Source of the DNA: Aquiflexum sp. TKW24L
Lineage (GTDB): Bacteria; Bacteroidota; Bacteroidia; Cytophagales; Cyclobacteriaceae
Assembly: GCF_023502205.1 (NCBI RefSeq)
Contig: NZ_JAMFLG010000035.1
Location: forward strand, 1 to 46,829
DNA: 46,829 nt
Direction: 5' to 3'
In this document: positions 32,395-42,537 of the stretch, one piece after another
Layout of the letters: each line of letters begins with the position of its first letter
Numbering within the stretch: the first letter of the stretch is position 1
Made by a program: the position numbers and the translations under genes
The notes under the pieces: generated by a model
What the model saw: the letters and a program-made list of their open reading frames with translations, nothing else
What the model was told of the DNA's origin: nothing
The model's database searches: none

Positions 32395-34487
32395 TAAGGA
32401 TTGAGGTGTTTTTTGAGAAAATCAGCTGTGGCTTGGTTGACTTTGACCATGTTGGAAAAAATCATCCAATGGTGGCTATCGCCCGGTATAATCAGGTATT
32501 CATATGGCTTCTTACGCTCCTCAAATCTTCTGATTAAGTCTGTGGTCTGACTGACCTGGACATTTCTATCATCATCTCCATGGATAAACAAAACCGGGGA
32601 AGTCCAAGTCTGGATATAAGCAAGTGGGGATGAAAACCATGCAATCTTCACTGCCTCATCAAAATCCGAGGCTTTTTCATATCCTTCCGGCATTTCCAAC
32701 CTTCCCGAGAGGTTGTGTACCCCATGGATATCTACACCTACTTTGAACAGACCGGAATCTTTTCCCAAAGCCAATGCCGTCAGGTATCCGCCATACGAAC
32801 CGCCATAAATCCCGATCCTCTCTGCATCAACTTGAGGTAAACCTGCCAAATATTCTCCAGCTGCTTTGACATCCAAGTATTCCTCGGCTCCCTGCCAGTA
32901 GGTTCTTGCCGGTTTGTGAAATTCATATCCATAGCCTATACCTAACCTGAAGTTGACAGATAAGACCACAAATCCAAGCTCTGCGAGGTATTGGTTGACA
33001 GCATAGGTATTGGAATAATAATCCATATAGCTCCAACCCAAAAGCATCTGCCGCTGTGGACCCCCATGAACAAAAAGGACCGCCGCTTTTTTGGCAGGCC
33101 CCCCCTCTTTCTCAAAAAGCTGTCCGTGAACAGTGAGTCCATCGGGAGATTTGAAAGTGACCTGCTTGGGAACCACTAGATTTTTTGAAGGGAAATCCGC
33201 AGGAACCAAGTTCTCTGCAAGAAACTTAGATTTTTTACTTTGAATATCCACCACAGCCGGAAGCAGAGGCCGTTTTGCATTTGCAGAAAAATAGGCGACA
33301 GATTTGTTGTCAGAAAAGACAGCAGGAATGGCTTCAATACCTTCCCCTTCTGTCAAAAGCTTCATTTCTCCCCCATTGGCAGACACCATTCCGATATGTC
33401 GTCTGTCAATATCCTCCTTGGTAGAGCCAGTGTTGGTTGAGAAAACCAAAAACTTCTTGTCGGGACTTAATCTGATATGCTCTACCATATAGTTGCCTTT
33501 GGTCAATTGTTTCGATTGCCCACTTGCAGCATCTATGGAATAGAGGTGTGGCCAACCATCTTCGTAAGACAAGTACACAATTTTATTGTCCGCCGCCCAA
33601 TTGAGGTTAAATCCTCCGTTGGTGGTGGGTACCGATCCCCGAAGTGTTTCCGGAGCTTTCCAACTTTTGGTAGCAGTACCTGAGTTGGCATCCGCCACCC
33701 AGATTTCCCAAGGGCTGTGTCTTTGTTCCAATAAAGGAAGCGCTTCGCCTTTTCCTCCATGCAATCTCACAAAAGCGATCTTGGCACCATCTGTAGACCA
33801 TCTCGGGCTGACATCCCTGCTAAAAGAGGGAGCGATCCATTGGATAGGGTTGGAAGCACCACTAAAAATCCCTATCAATGAATGAGTACTTCTATTGGCT
33901 ACAAAAAGTAACTTCTTTCCATCCGGAGACCATTCCAAAGAATGGATATTTCCTTTGGCTTCAAATAATTGAGACGCTTTTCCGTCCTGAGGGGAAATCG
34001 ACCAAACCTGCCCGCCTTTGATGTAAGTTATGGTTTTGCTGTCAGGTGATATAGTGGGATAATCCCCTTCCGTCAAGGCTTTGGCATCTCCTCCACCAGT
34101 GGAAACTGTCCATAATTCAACCTTAGGCATCAAGGTTGATTGGGCTGGATTAAATCCCACATTCGTATCCCAATTGCTGCCATGTTCTCCGCCACGTACA
34201 AAAAGTAGCCAATTTCCATCCGGCGAAAATTGCAAACTGCTGATCTCCTGACCGTCATCTTTGTCAAATGTGGTGACTTTTCGTGGACTGAAATCCGGAG
34301 CCTGGGCCACATAGACATTCCTAAGTCCTTTTTCATTCATCGTCCAAGCCATCCTGTTGCCTGTATTGGAAGTGACCAATTCGGAGGGAAAGGAAAAGGA
34401 AGAAACCTGCTCCATGGTAAAGGATTGAGCAAAAATGGAAGCCCAAATCAGCAAGTATATGGAAATCGATAAGAACAGCTTTTTCAT
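32394..34487 (-). CDS. S9 family exported prolyl oligopeptidase-like peptidase
   Basis: A 697-residue peptidase of the DPP IV/acylaminoacyl-peptidase group. Starting at MKKLFLSISIYLLI gives a Sec signal peptide ending IFAQ; a start 13 codons upstream lacks sense. The N-terminal half is a WD40-like beta-propeller with repeated FSPDGNWLLF, ISPDSKTITY and WSPDGKKLLFVA blades. The C-terminal alpha/beta hydrolase holds the triad: Ser in GIYGGSYGGYLTAL, Asp in FIHGDDDRNV and His in GDSHHWM. It likely trims short peptides in the periplasm. It is downstream of a SusC/SusD pair, separated from it by a terminator, and its stop overlaps the DD-peptidase start. Confidence 0.93.
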   Translation of the reverse strand: MKKLFLSISIYLLIWASIFAQSFTMEQVSSFSFPSELVTSNTGNRMAWTMNEKGLRNVYVAQAPDFSPRKVTTFDKDDGQEISSLQFSPDGNWLLFVRGGEHGSNWDTNVGFNPAQSTLMPKVELWTVSTGGGDAKALTEGDYPTISPDSKTITYIKGGQVWSISPQDGKASQLFEAKGNIHSLEWSPDGKKLLFVANRSTHSLIGIFSGASNPIQWIAPSFSRDVSPRWSTDGAKIAFVRLHGGKGEALPLLEQRHSPWEIWVADANSGTATKSWKAPETLRGSVPTTNGGFNLNWAADNKIVYLSYEDGWPHLYSIDAASGQSKQLTKGNYMVEHIRLSPDKKFLVFSTNTGSTKEDIDRRHIGMVSANGGEMKLLTEGEGIEAIPAVFSDNKSVAYFSANAKRPLLPAVVDIQSKKSKFLAENLVPADFPSKNLVVPKQVTFKSPDGLTVHGQLFEKEGGPAKKAAVLFVHGGPQRQMLLGWSYMDYYSNTYAVNQYLAELGFVVLSVNFRLGIGYGYEFHKPARTYWQGAEEYLDVKAAGEYLAGLPQVDAERIGIYGGSYGGYLTALALGKDSGLFKVGVDIHGVHNLSGRLEMPEGYEKASDFDEAVKIAWFSSPLAYIQTWTSPVLFIHGDDDRNVQVSQTTDLIRRFEERKKPYEYLIIPGDSHHWMIFSNMVKVNQATADFLKKHLNP

Positions 34488-34515
34488 AGCATTATGGTTT
34501 AGATCAAAAATTACA

Positions 34516-34552
34516 AAAAAAGGCACTCTTTTGAATGCCTTTTTTTAATTTG
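34516..34552. terminator. Terminator between SusCD unit and S9 peptidase
   Basis: AAAAAAAGGCA and TGCCTTTTTTT form a stem around a 9-11 base loop, symmetrical with A and T runs. It lies 16 bases past the stop codon of the small lipoprotein gene. Confidence 0.85.
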
Positions 34553-34567
34553 GGAATAATTCTTTTT

Positions 34568-34975
34568 CTATGGTAAAATGGTGAAGTTCACATTTCTACC
34601 ATTGCTTAGGTTATTAGAGGTCATGACCTCCACCCTGAGGGTGATGGCACCCGGACTTAATGCAGGAACAGTATATGCAAATGTATCATTGTAGGAATTC
34701 TGCCTATTATGACCTGATATTGCCTTGGTGGCAATTTCAGTTGCTTGGCCTGCGGCAATCTGGATCAGTTTCAGCTGAATGACATCTTCATTTTCGGAAA
34801 AATACCTGAAGTTTACATTAACTGTAGCACCTACACGCCCTGAGGTGGGCGAAAGTGTCATCACAGGAATTGTCGCTACCCTCCCTACAAGGTCATACCC
34901 TTCATTGTATTCTTCAAAACATGATGAAAGTGAAATAAGGAGGACTATTGAGAATATTGAAATATATTTTTTCAT
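34568..34975 (-). CDS. Small lipoprotein with Ig-like domain, third gene of the SusCD unit
   Basis: A 135-residue lipoprotein: MKKYISIFSIVLLISLSSC, lipidated at Cys19. The mature part (PVMTLSPTSGRVGATVNVNFRYFSENEDV) looks like an Ig/E-set beta sandwich beginning with the SPTSG-x-G-x-x-V motif of IPT/TIG-type domains. No catalytic residues are evident. It follows the SusD-like gene after 18 bases and precedes a terminator, so it is part of the importer transcript. A SusE-like surface ligand-binding accessory role is the simplest reading. Confidence 0.75.
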   Translation of the reverse strand: MKKYISIFSIVLLISLSSCFEEYNEGYDLVGRVATIPVMTLSPTSGRVGATVNVNFRYFSENEDVIQLKLIQIAAGQATEIATKAISGHNRQNSYNDTFAYTVPALSPGAITLRVEVMTSNNLSNGRNVNFTILP

Positions 34976-34993
34976 CTTTTTAGCGATTTAATA

Positions 34994-36469
34994 TTAAAGA
35001 TCCCAAAATACTCTAGCCAATAAGGAAGTCTCCGGAATATTGGAAGCGTTGTTATCCAATTCTGAAGGTGGGTATAAGAACCTTCTTGGAAATGCGCCAT
35101 TAGTCAGGTTGTTAGGTGCAGGACTTATCTGGGGAGTACCGCTTACAGTCGGAGCCGCTCCAGCTGGAATACTCCTTCTCCAATCCACCCATGATTCCGT
35201 CTGAAGATACATATCGATATGCTTTTCATTAAACAGTTTTTCCAATCCACCTGCCTGGAGCGACGCACCTGTTTCGGATGCATAAATTGCCTCAAAAGCC
35301 GGATTGGCAGAACCTGTTACCCTCAAGACCGAAGCTTTAACTGCCGCATTATAGGCAGCTGCCGCCAAGTCAAATTGCCCTAACCTTATTCTTGCTTCAG
35401 CCTCGATGAATTTCAATTCCGCATAAGTCATAAAATTGGTTGGTGCACCGGGAGAGAAAACATAGGGACCCGGTCTAGACGTCCCCGCAGGAATACTTGG
35501 AGATCCATAAGGAGCACCCACAAATTGTCCATTGGAATTTGGTGCTACATAAAAAGGTAACCTAGGATCATGAACTCCCACGGCTACCCTATCACGGAGT
35601 TTTCTTACAAAAACCTCACAAACTGCGATGTTATTCTGCCCAAATGTACCTTGAAGAAATCCAAACCATGGACCTGCAGCGTCCGGTGTTGTTCCGAAGA
35701 TCACTTTGAAATCATCTGCATTATTTAGGAACGCACCTGCGTTAATTGCCGCCAAAACATTATTGGCTGACCCCTGCGGATCGACTTTGCTCAAATGGTT
35801 TGCATACCTTGCTTTGAGGGAATTAGCAGCTTTAATCCACTTTGGTATTGAATTGGTTCTCCATGCATTTTCATTTGCCGCAGGATAAATCAAGTCATTG
35901 TTTGATGGAGAAAAAGTGCTGCTAGCGTTTAAATCAGCAATTGCCTCATCTAGCAAACTGAAAATCTGAGTGTAAACCGCCTGTCCCCCATCAAATTTTG
36001 GTTGAGGAAATTCCACCGGATTCAATGCCTCTGAAAACGGAACATCACCCCATAGATCAACGAGATTGCCTAATAGCAAGGCGGTCTGGATTTTGGCTAC
36101 TGCTCTGTAATGGGTAGAGCCATTTACCTCCGACTTGGCTATGATTCTTTTTAAATCCGTCAAAGCACCTGCGTAGAAATGATTGTTCCAGGTAGCCTGA
36201 AAATTGGCCGGAACGTAGGAATAGATGGTAATATTCTGCTGAACATTGAGTGTACCTGTCATGTATTGGACTAGTGTACTTGCTGACTGAGCAGCAAAAT
36301 CACCTATTGCCCAAGTCATATTGGCTTGGGTGGCAGGCAAGGTTACATTTACCGGCGCATCAGATACGGCGTTGGGATTGATATTTGCATCCTGCAAATC
36401 ACAACTGAATACCGTCATTCCAAGAAAAAGTGCCAGTCCCTTATTTAATATATTGTTTTTCGATTTCAT
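34994..36469 (-). CDS. SusD/RagB-like outer membrane lipoprotein
   Basis: A 491-residue surface substrate-binding lid of a TonB-dependent importer. The start at MKSKNNILNKGLALFLGMTVFSC gives a lipobox with Cys23. It follows the SusD-like-2 layout: DANINPNAVSDAPVN after the lipid anchor, tetratricopeptide-like helices (ALLLGNLVDLWGDVPFSEAL, FIEAEARIRLGQFDLAAAAYNAAV), and a C-terminal YLQTESWVDWRRS with FPRRFLYPPSELDNN. It lies 27 bases after susC. Substrate class is not determinable from sequence; this subfamily is often not linked to glycoside hydrolases. Confidence 0.93.
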   Translation of the reverse strand: MKSKNNILNKGLALFLGMTVFSCDLQDANINPNAVSDAPVNVTLPATQANMTWAIGDFAAQSASTLVQYMTGTLNVQQNITIYSYVPANFQATWNNHFYAGALTDLKRIIAKSEVNGSTHYRAVAKIQTALLLGNLVDLWGDVPFSEALNPVEFPQPKFDGGQAVYTQIFSLLDEAIADLNASSTFSPSNNDLIYPAANENAWRTNSIPKWIKAANSLKARYANHLSKVDPQGSANNVLAAINAGAFLNNADDFKVIFGTTPDAAGPWFGFLQGTFGQNNIAVCEVFVRKLRDRVAVGVHDPRLPFYVAPNSNGQFVGAPYGSPSIPAGTSRPGPYVFSPGAPTNFMTYAELKFIEAEARIRLGQFDLAAAAYNAAVKASVLRVTGSANPAFEAIYASETGASLQAGGLEKLFNEKHIDMYLQTESWVDWRRSIPAGAAPTVSGTPQISPAPNNLTNGAFPRRFLYPPSELDNNASNIPETSLLARVFWDL

Positions 36470-36496
36470 CTTTTCTTCATTTATCATTGGAGATCA

Positions 36497-39400
36497 TTAA
36501 AATCCTAAACTCAAATTGATTCCCATACTTCTTGTGGTAGGTGTACCAAATGCATCAACACCCATAGAACTGTTGGGACCTCCGAGGTTTGTCTCAGGAT
36601 CTACACCGGAATACCCTGTAAGTAAAAGGACATTTCGAGCATACAAGCTTACATTCAGCGACCTCATTTTAAGCCTATTCGCAACTTCCCTAGGCACAGA
36701 ATAAGATAAGTTGATGTCCCTCAGTCGGATCCATGTCCCATCTTCAATAAATCTCTCGGCTATGTCTCTGTTGCCCGTTGCATTGTTATAGTAAGCAGCA
36801 TCACTGATGAGAACTTCCTGGGTATTTGGTGTTCCGTCTTCTTTCACTCCACGAAATACAACCAAGCTTCCTCTGTCTTCAGTAAAGGCACCCACACCTT
36901 GGGCTCTCATCCAGTTGGTAGTTACATTTGCCACATCGCCACCGATCCTGAAGTCCCATAAGAAGGAAAGTAAAAAGTTTTTATAAGAAAGGTTATTTCT
37001 CAAACCAAGAAGAAAATCCGGTGTAGGATCTCCTATTTTTAGATCCCCCGAGGGATTGCTTTGTGATGGCATTTCCCGCATAGGGTAACCATTTGCACCA
37101 ATTACTACTTCACCATTAGCATCTCTTCGGAATCCTGTTCCATAAAATACGCCGTAAGGTTCTCCCTCTTTCACTAGTGGTCTAAGGTTACCAAATCCAG
37201 CCAAAGCGATCCTGTCAACAGGAAGTTCCAAAACGACATTCCTGTTTCTTGAGAAGTTGGCTATCATATCCCACTTTACTGCCCTATCAACAAGGGTAGC
37301 ATTTCCAATGATTTCCCACCCTTTGTTTTGGATGGTACCTGCATTGATAATTTGGGTGGAAAAGCCTGTACTTCCAGGTACCGAAATGAAAATGATCTGG
37401 TCTTCTGTTCTTTCCCGGTAGTAGGTGATGTCAAGACCGAGTTTATTTTCAAGGAACCTGAATTCACCACCAAACTCCCAAGTTCTATTTCTTTCCGGTC
37501 TTAGATTGGGATTGCCTGAGGAAGCAGAAAGCTGGGAACCTCCGATTCCCGAAGGAAGCGGAAACACCAATCCACCACCCCAAACACCGGAAACTGAAGC
37601 CCTATCATAATAAGTCTGGTCTGTATAAACAGGCGCGTCCCTACCTGCCTCAGAATAGGAAGCCCTTAATTTACCAAAACTGAATGCTCCCTGATCTAAA
37701 TTGAAAGCTTCCGTGAATACAAAACCAGTACCTACAGAACCATAAAAGAAGGAGTTATTTGGTGGCCTTAATGTTGACGTCCATTCATTCCTTCCATTTA
37801 ATTCCAAAAAGAGGTAATTTTTGTAATCCACCGAAACTCTGGAGAATAACGCCGCAGTCTTTTTCAAGGACTGGAATTGGGTCTGGACCAGATTTGTCTG
37901 GGCATTGGAGATATTATACAATCCCGGAATTGCAAGGTTTCTTCCATCAAAAAACTGGTCCCTGAAAGACCTAGAGAAGAAATTGTTTCCAACCAACGCC
38001 GTAAAATTTACATCATTCACCTTTTTGGTTGCAGTGACGATAAGGTCAGAGTTGACCAGTCTGTCATTGAAGGTCTGTTCTTGGACCCTTCCACCCGGTA
38101 AGGCATCCCCACCAAATGAACCTACAGCCCATCGTTGATTCCTCTTGTCTGATGAAACATCAGTACCCAATCTGTACATGGCACTCAGCCAAGGAGTGAT
38201 TTGGTAATTTGTCTGAATAAATCCAATCATCCTATTTACTTCATCCGAAAACGGATTATTGTTGATCGTCCAGAAAGAATTATCCGGTGAATTGTTTCTA
38301 AATGCTCTTTGACCTCCATTTGGCAAAAGAAAACCTTCAGCATTGTTAAAACTGGGTGGAGTCCTGATGGTACCTTGGACGACATCTGCAAAATTATCTC
38401 CCCGACCAAATCTCGTACTAGTTGAGTGTACATAAGTCGCAGATGCAGTAACTTTTAATTTGTCTGTAAGGCTAGACTCCCCAGTAATCTTAAATGAAGT
38501 CCTTCCAAAATCATTATTGGGAATTATACCGGATTGTCTGAAATCACCCACGGAAAGAAATAACGAGCTATACTTGTTTCCTGCAGACACACTTAAATTG
38601 TTGTCAATTGTCAATCCTGTCTGGAAAAACAGGTCCTGGTTATTCACAGGAGTCAGCGTGGCATTTGCAACAGCTGAAGGATCATTCATGTCTACCAAGA
38701 AACCTCTTGGATTGGCCGGGTTATTTGTAGCTCCATTGTACCGCAAAGTGGTCAATGGTGGACCAAAATGGCCAAATGTGGTTGTACCATAAAGACCATT
38801 GTCTCCTTGGGCGTATGTCATCTGAGCAGGAAAATTCTGCATGATCCTGTCACCAGCTATATTAGAAGAAAAGTTGACCTGCAGGTTTTGGCCTTCAGAC
38901 CTTGCTCCTTTTTTGGTGGTAATGATGATTACCCCGGATGCGGCCTGAATCCCGTAAAGTGAAGTGGCGGCCGGCCCTTTCAATACATTTATGGATTCGA
39001 TATCATTGGGATTGATGTCAACTGCTCTATTAGATACATCGACTCCTGATGACCTTGATCGGGTCCTAAAATCATTGTTTACCGGAATACCGTCGATGAC
39101 AAATAGCGGCTGGTTTTCACCAGAGATAGAAGACATGCCTCTAATGATAATACTTGAAGCAGCACCGGCTGAACCTCCCTGCCTTGTGATCTGAACACCT
39201 GCAACTTTAGCATTTAAAGCATCCACAATATTACCTTCTCTTGAAAGTGATATTTCCTGGCTTTTGACTTCCTGAGTTGCCGAAACGAGGGACTTTTTCT
39301 GCTGTTCTATCCCGAATGCAGTCACAACTACCTCGGACAATTGTCTCGTATCGGTCACCATGATGACATCAATGGTAGTCCTGTTGTTGATTTGAACAGA

Positions 39401-39655
39401 TTGGTTTTCAAAACCAATAAATGAAAACGTCAAAACATTGCTTCCTGTGGGAACATTGACGGAATAATTCCCATCAATATCTGTTACTGAACCCACCGTG
39501 GTGTTCTGCACTAAAATTGTTACTCCAGGAAGTGGAAGTCCATCTTCGCGGGAGGTTACTTTTCCTTTAATGGTGACATTCTGTGCATACAATTCAGGTA
39601 TGCCAGAGAATATACCAAAAAAGATAAGAATGAAAATGGTAAATTTTCTCTTCAT
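36497..39655 (-). CDS. SusC/RagA-like TonB-linked outer membrane protein
   Basis: A 1052-residue importer channel. Signal peptide about 1-24. A carboxypeptidase-regulatory-like domain follows (about 27-105, VTIKGKVTSREDGLPLPGVTILV), then LSEVVVTAFG as the TonB-box-like segment and the SusC plug motif IIIRGMSSISGENQPLFVIDGIPVNN, NDIESINVLKGPAATSLYG. The long C-terminal part is a 22-strand barrel ending SMGINLSLGF. It forms one unit with the SusD-like gene and a small lipoprotein. No adjacent ECF sigma/anti-sigma pair or glycoside hydrolases are seen; instead two peptidase genes follow. Confidence 0.95.
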   Translation of the reverse strand: MKRKFTIFILIFFGIFSGIPELYAQNVTIKGKVTSREDGLPLPGVTILVQNTTVGSVTDIDGNYSVNVPTGSNVLTFSFIGFENQSVQINNRTTIDVIMVTDTRQLSEVVVTAFGIEQQKKSLVSATQEVKSQEISLSREGNIVDALNAKVAGVQITRQGGSAGAASSIIIRGMSSISGENQPLFVIDGIPVNNDFRTRSRSSGVDVSNRAVDINPNDIESINVLKGPAATSLYGIQAASGVIIITTKKGARSEGQNLQVNFSSNIAGDRIMQNFPAQMTYAQGDNGLYGTTTFGHFGPPLTTLRYNGATNNPANPRGFLVDMNDPSAVANATLTPVNNQDLFFQTGLTIDNNLSVSAGNKYSSLFLSVGDFRQSGIIPNNDFGRTSFKITGESSLTDKLKVTASATYVHSTSTRFGRGDNFADVVQGTIRTPPSFNNAEGFLLPNGGQRAFRNNSPDNSFWTINNNPFSDEVNRMIGFIQTNYQITPWLSAMYRLGTDVSSDKRNQRWAVGSFGGDALPGGRVQEQTFNDRLVNSDLIVTATKKVNDVNFTALVGNNFFSRSFRDQFFDGRNLAIPGLYNISNAQTNLVQTQFQSLKKTAALFSRVSVDYKNYLFLELNGRNEWTSTLRPPNNSFFYGSVGTGFVFTEAFNLDQGAFSFGKLRASYSEAGRDAPVYTDQTYYDRASVSGVWGGGLVFPLPSGIGGSQLSASSGNPNLRPERNRTWEFGGEFRFLENKLGLDITYYRERTEDQIIFISVPGSTGFSTQIINAGTIQNKGWEIIGNATLVDRAVKWDMIANFSRNRNVVLELPVDRIALAGFGNLRPLVKEGEPYGVFYGTGFRRDANGEVVIGANGYPMREMPSQSNPSGDLKIGDPTPDFLLGLRNNLSYKNFLLSFLWDFRIGGDVANVTTNWMRAQGVGAFTEDRGSLVVFRGVKEDGTPNTQEVLISDAAYYNNATGNRDIAERFIEDGTWIRLRDINLSYSVPREVANRLKMRSLNVSLYARNVLLLTGYSGVDPETNLGGPNSSMGVDAFGTPTTRSMGINLSLGF

Positions 39656-40012
39656 AACTTTGTGGTTTAGATTAAGAAAGAATATAGATTTGAAATACCA
39701 GGTAACCTGGACCGGAACAAGTTTAATTTCAGCAGTGTGGGATTATAAATTCAGTGGCCAAATGAGCTTAAAAACCCCCAAAATATGACTTGCTACACAT
39801 CAAAAGAATGCATTAATTTCCTTTGATAAAATTAAATTATAGTTTATCTGTTAAAAAAACTACTTGTTCGTGTAAAAAAAATAAAATTCAAGACATTATA
39901 TCTTCAAAAATTAATCAACAAAATTAAGTTCTAAATTTTTTTATTTATCCAACAAATGTTTCGTTAAAATTTGAAATTATTTTAAAGGAAAGATTGTGAG
40001 ATTTCCCCCGGC
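39656..40012. other. Upstream region of susC, non-coding
   Basis: About 360 bases of very AT-rich spacer with no ORF or RNA gene that I can support. It contains the 13-base palindrome CCAGGTAACCTGG (39698-39710) about 45 bases from the susC start codon, where an operator could lie. No clear -33/-7 pair is seen. Confidence 0.5.
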
Positions 40013-40017
40013 TGAAA

Positions 40018-40056
40018 AGAAAAAAGCCACCCGCTTTTCACAGGTGGCCTTGTTTA
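40018..40056 (-). terminator. Terminator of the membrane pyrophosphatase gene
   Basis: On the minus strand GGCCACC pairs with GGTGGC(T) around a 10-base loop and is followed by T6. It lies about 20 bases past the stop codon. Confidence 0.85.
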
Positions 40057-40072
40057 AAAATCAATTTTTAAC

Positions 40073-42304
40073 CTATTTATTGATGGTTACGGTAACGGTT
40101 TTTTCGATTTTCTTACCGTCTTCGTAAGTAATCTCTTTGGTTACTTTGACATCCTCGGCTTTGGTATGAATGTGACTCAATCCGTCGTCTGCTCTGATAT
40201 GTGGCGCAATGATCAAGGCAACAATGGAAGTCAATTTGATGAGGATGTTCATGGAGGGACCGGAAGTATCTTTGAAAGGATCACCGACAGTGTCACCGGT
40301 AACAGATGCTTTGTGGGCATCCGAACCTTTGTATTGCATCACGCCATCGATCATCACACCTTTTTCGAAAGACTTTTTTGCATTGTCCCAAGCACCACCG
40401 GCATTGTTTTGGAAAATTCCCATCAACACACCTGACACGGTAATACCTGCCAACAAGCCACCCAATACCTCTGGGCCGAATGCAAATCCTACAATAATCG
40501 GGGAAAGCAATGCAATTGCACCTGGAGCAACCATTTCCCTCAATGAAGCTTTGGTAGAAATCTCCACACACTTCTCATATTCCGGCTTGGCTTTGTATTC
40601 CATGATGCCAGGAATTTCCCTGAATTGTCTTCTTACCTCGTTGACCATGTCCATCGCCGCCCTTCCTACTGCGGCAATTGCCAAGGAAGAAAAGATAAAT
40701 GGAATCATCGCGCCAACAAACAATCCTGACAACACATCTGCTTTGTAAATATCGATGGAATCAATTCCTGCCATGCCCACATAAGCCGCAAACAAAGCCA
40801 ACGCCGTCAATGCCGCTGAGGCAATGGCAAAACCTTTTCCGGTAGCTGCGGTGGTATTTCCTACCGCATCAAGTACGTCTGTTCTTTCACGAACTTCTTT
40901 TGGCAAGCCTGACATCTCCGCGATACCACCTGCATTATCCGCGATCGGCCCAAAAGCATCAATTGCCAACTGCATTGCAGTCGTTGCCATCATCCCGGCA
41001 GCAGCGATAGCCACACCATACAAACCTGCACTTAAGAAAGAACCATAAATACCTGCTGCCAAGACCAAAATCGGAGCAACAGTAGATTCCATTCCCAAGG
41101 AAAGACCACCAATGATATTGGTTGCATGGCCTGTGGAAGATTGCTTGATGATCGAATTTACTGGGCGCTTGCCCATCGAAGTGTAATATTCGGTAATCGC
41201 ACTCATCAGAGCGCCAACGATCAAACCGATCACCACAGCCCCAAAAACTCCCATTTTGGTAAATGATATTGAACCACCTCTAGACAAAACCAAATCGCCC
41301 GCAGGCAACATATAGTCAATCAAGAAATAAGAAGCACCTACTGTCAATAGGATTGAAATCCAGTTTCCTCTATTCAATGCACCCTGTACACTGTCTGTGT
41401 CTTTGCTGATTTTGACGAAGAAGGTAGAAATGATAGAGAACAACAATCCCATACCAGCAATCACCAAAGGCAACAATACCGGAGCGATTCCTCCAAAATT
41501 ATCATTTGAAACAATTTCCCTTCCCAATACCATGGAAGCTAAAATCGTAGCAACATAAGAACCGAAAAGGTCAGCACCCATACCGGCCACGTCACCGACA
41601 TTGTCACCGACGTTATCAGCAATGGTGGCTGGGTTTCTTACGTCATCTTCAGGAATACCTGCTTCCACTTTTCCTACAAGGTCAGCTCCGACGTCCGCAG
41701 CTTTGGTATAGATACCACCACCGACACGGGCAAAAAGCGCAATGGATTCAGCACCCAATGAAAATCCCGCCAATACTTCTAAGGCTGTTGCCATGGCTGC
41801 ACCGTTGACATCGCCTCCTGTAGAGACCACAAACATGTTGTAGAATACAATAAAGAGGGATCCCATACCAAGGACAGCAAGACCGGCAACACCGATTCCC
41901 ATGACGGAACCGCCTGTAAATGACACATCAAGTGCCTTTTTCAAACTTGTCTTGGCGGCTTGTGTGGTCCTGACATTCGCCTTGGTGGCGATGTTCATCC
42001 CGAGGTAACCAGCAAATGCCGAAAGCACTGCTCCGATGACAAAAGAGATGGCGATGATCGGACTGGAATGTTCTACCAATGTTCCTGACCATGCCAAAAT
42101 AATACCTGCAATAACTACGAAATAGAAGAGGATTTTCCATTCCGCCTTCAAAAAAGCCATGGCACCTTTGGCGATATGTCCCGCCAGTTCAACCATATTG
42201 GCATCTCCCGGGTCTTGCTTGACCACCCAGGCAGATTTGATGGCCATCACAATGAGGCCGATAATCCCCGCTGCGGGGACGAGATATACAATTGCTTGTT
42301 CCAT
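40073..42304 (-). CDS. hppA: Membrane-bound ion-translocating pyrophosphatase (K+-dependent type)
   Basis: A 743-residue, roughly 16-helix integral membrane pump that couples pyrophosphate hydrolysis to H+ and/or Na+ export. Hallmarks: the [14 protein letters not shown] catalytic loop, [22 protein letters not shown], and the C-terminal [22 protein letters not shown]. The [10 protein letters not shown] segment has Ala where K+-independent enzymes have Lys, so this is of the K+-dependent class, many of which move Na+. It has its own promoter and terminator. The C-terminus extends with an unusual polar tail, [21 protein letters not shown]. Confidence 0.95.
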   Translation of the reverse strand: MEQAIVYLVPAAGIIGLIVMAIKSAWVVKQDPGDANMVELAGHIAKGAMAFLKAEWKILFYFVVIAGIILAWSGTLVEHSSPIIAISFVIGAVLSAFAGYLGMNIATKANVRTTQAAKTSLKKALDVSFTGGSVMGIGVAGLAVLGMGSLFIVFYNMFVVSTGGDVNGAAMATALEVLAGFSLGAESIALFARVGGGIYTKAADVGADLVGKVEAGIPEDDVRNPATIADNVGDNVGDVAGMGADLFGSYVATILASMVLGREIVSNDNFGGIAPVLLPLVIAGMGLLFSIISTFFVKISKDTDSVQGALNRGNWISILLTVGASYFLIDYMLPAGDLVLSRGGSISFTKMGVFGAVVIGLIVGALMSAITEYYTSMGKRPVNSIIKQSSTGHATNIIGGLSLGMESTVAPILVLAAGIYGSFLSAGLYGVAIAAAGMMATTAMQLAIDAFGPIADNAGGIAEMSGLPKEVRERTDVLDAVGNTTAATGKGFAIASAALTALALFAAYVGMAGIDSIDIYKADVLSGLFVGAMIPFIFSSLAIAAVGRAAMDMVNEVRRQFREIPGIMEYKAKPEYEKCVEISTKASLREMVAPGAIALLSPIIVGFAFGPEVLGGLLAGITVSGVLMGIFQNNAGGAWDNAKKSFEKGVMIDGVMQYKGSDAHKASVTGDTVGDPFKDTSGPSMNILIKLTSIVALIIAPHIRADDGLSHIHTKAEDVKVTKEITYEDGKKIEKTVTVTINK

Positions 42305-42341
42305 AAATTATCTTGGGTTAACCCTAAAATTTTTAATGCGA

Positions 42342-42372
42342 CAAAGATATTATTATTCACCTATCATGCAAT
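42342..42372 (-). promoter_or_regulatory. Promoter of hppA
   Basis: Minus-strand TATCTTTG (42342-42349) is an exact TAnnTTTG -7 box and ATTG (42369-42372) lies 19 bases further upstream as the -33 element. The -7 box is 37 bases before the start codon. Confidence 0.6.
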
Positions 42373-42403
42373 CAATTGAAAAAAAATGGAGCTTGGTAAT
42401 TTG

Positions 42404-42480
42404 TTGTAGAGGTTGTAGTTGTTCTAATTGTTGTAATTGTTGTAGTTGTTGTAGTTGTTGTAATTGTTGTCAGCTTCGCG
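42404..42480. repeat. TTGTAG/TTGTAA-type hexanucleotide tandem repeat
   Basis: About a dozen imperfect copies of TTGTTGTAR-type units (TTGTAG, TTGTAA, TTGTTG). It ends in TGTCAGCTTCGCGTTGTC. A second shorter copy, ending in the near-identical TGTCTGCTCCGCGTTGTC, is at 42538-42590, so the array and its GC-rich end duplicated together. Confidence 0.85.
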
Positions 42481-42508
42481 TTGTCTGGTTGTTAAGTTGT
42501 CGGGATCC

Positions 42509-42535
42509 GTCATTCTGAGTGTAGCGAAGAATCTC
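42509..42535 (+). repeat. Covarying hairpin element, copy A
   Basis: A 27-base element: GTC, left arm ATTCT (42512-42516), loop GAGTGTAGCGA, right arm AGAAT (42528-42532), CTC. The preceding GGGATCC joins it in a 19-base exact repeat (42502-42520) found again at 42692-42710. Confidence 0.8.
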
Positions 42536-42537
42536 TT

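Noticed and set aside
40209-40748. 179-residue plus-strand frame opposite hppA
   Set aside because: Antisense shadow caused by the composition of the hydrophobic helices; no start context or domain.
42159-42518. Plus-strand open frame with a striking Cys-rich stretch (CSNCCNCCSCCSCCNCC), like a metal-binding or modified peptide precursor
   Set aside because: The cysteines are the translation of the TTGTAG/TTGTAA hexanucleotide repeat, and the rest of the frame is antisense to hppA.
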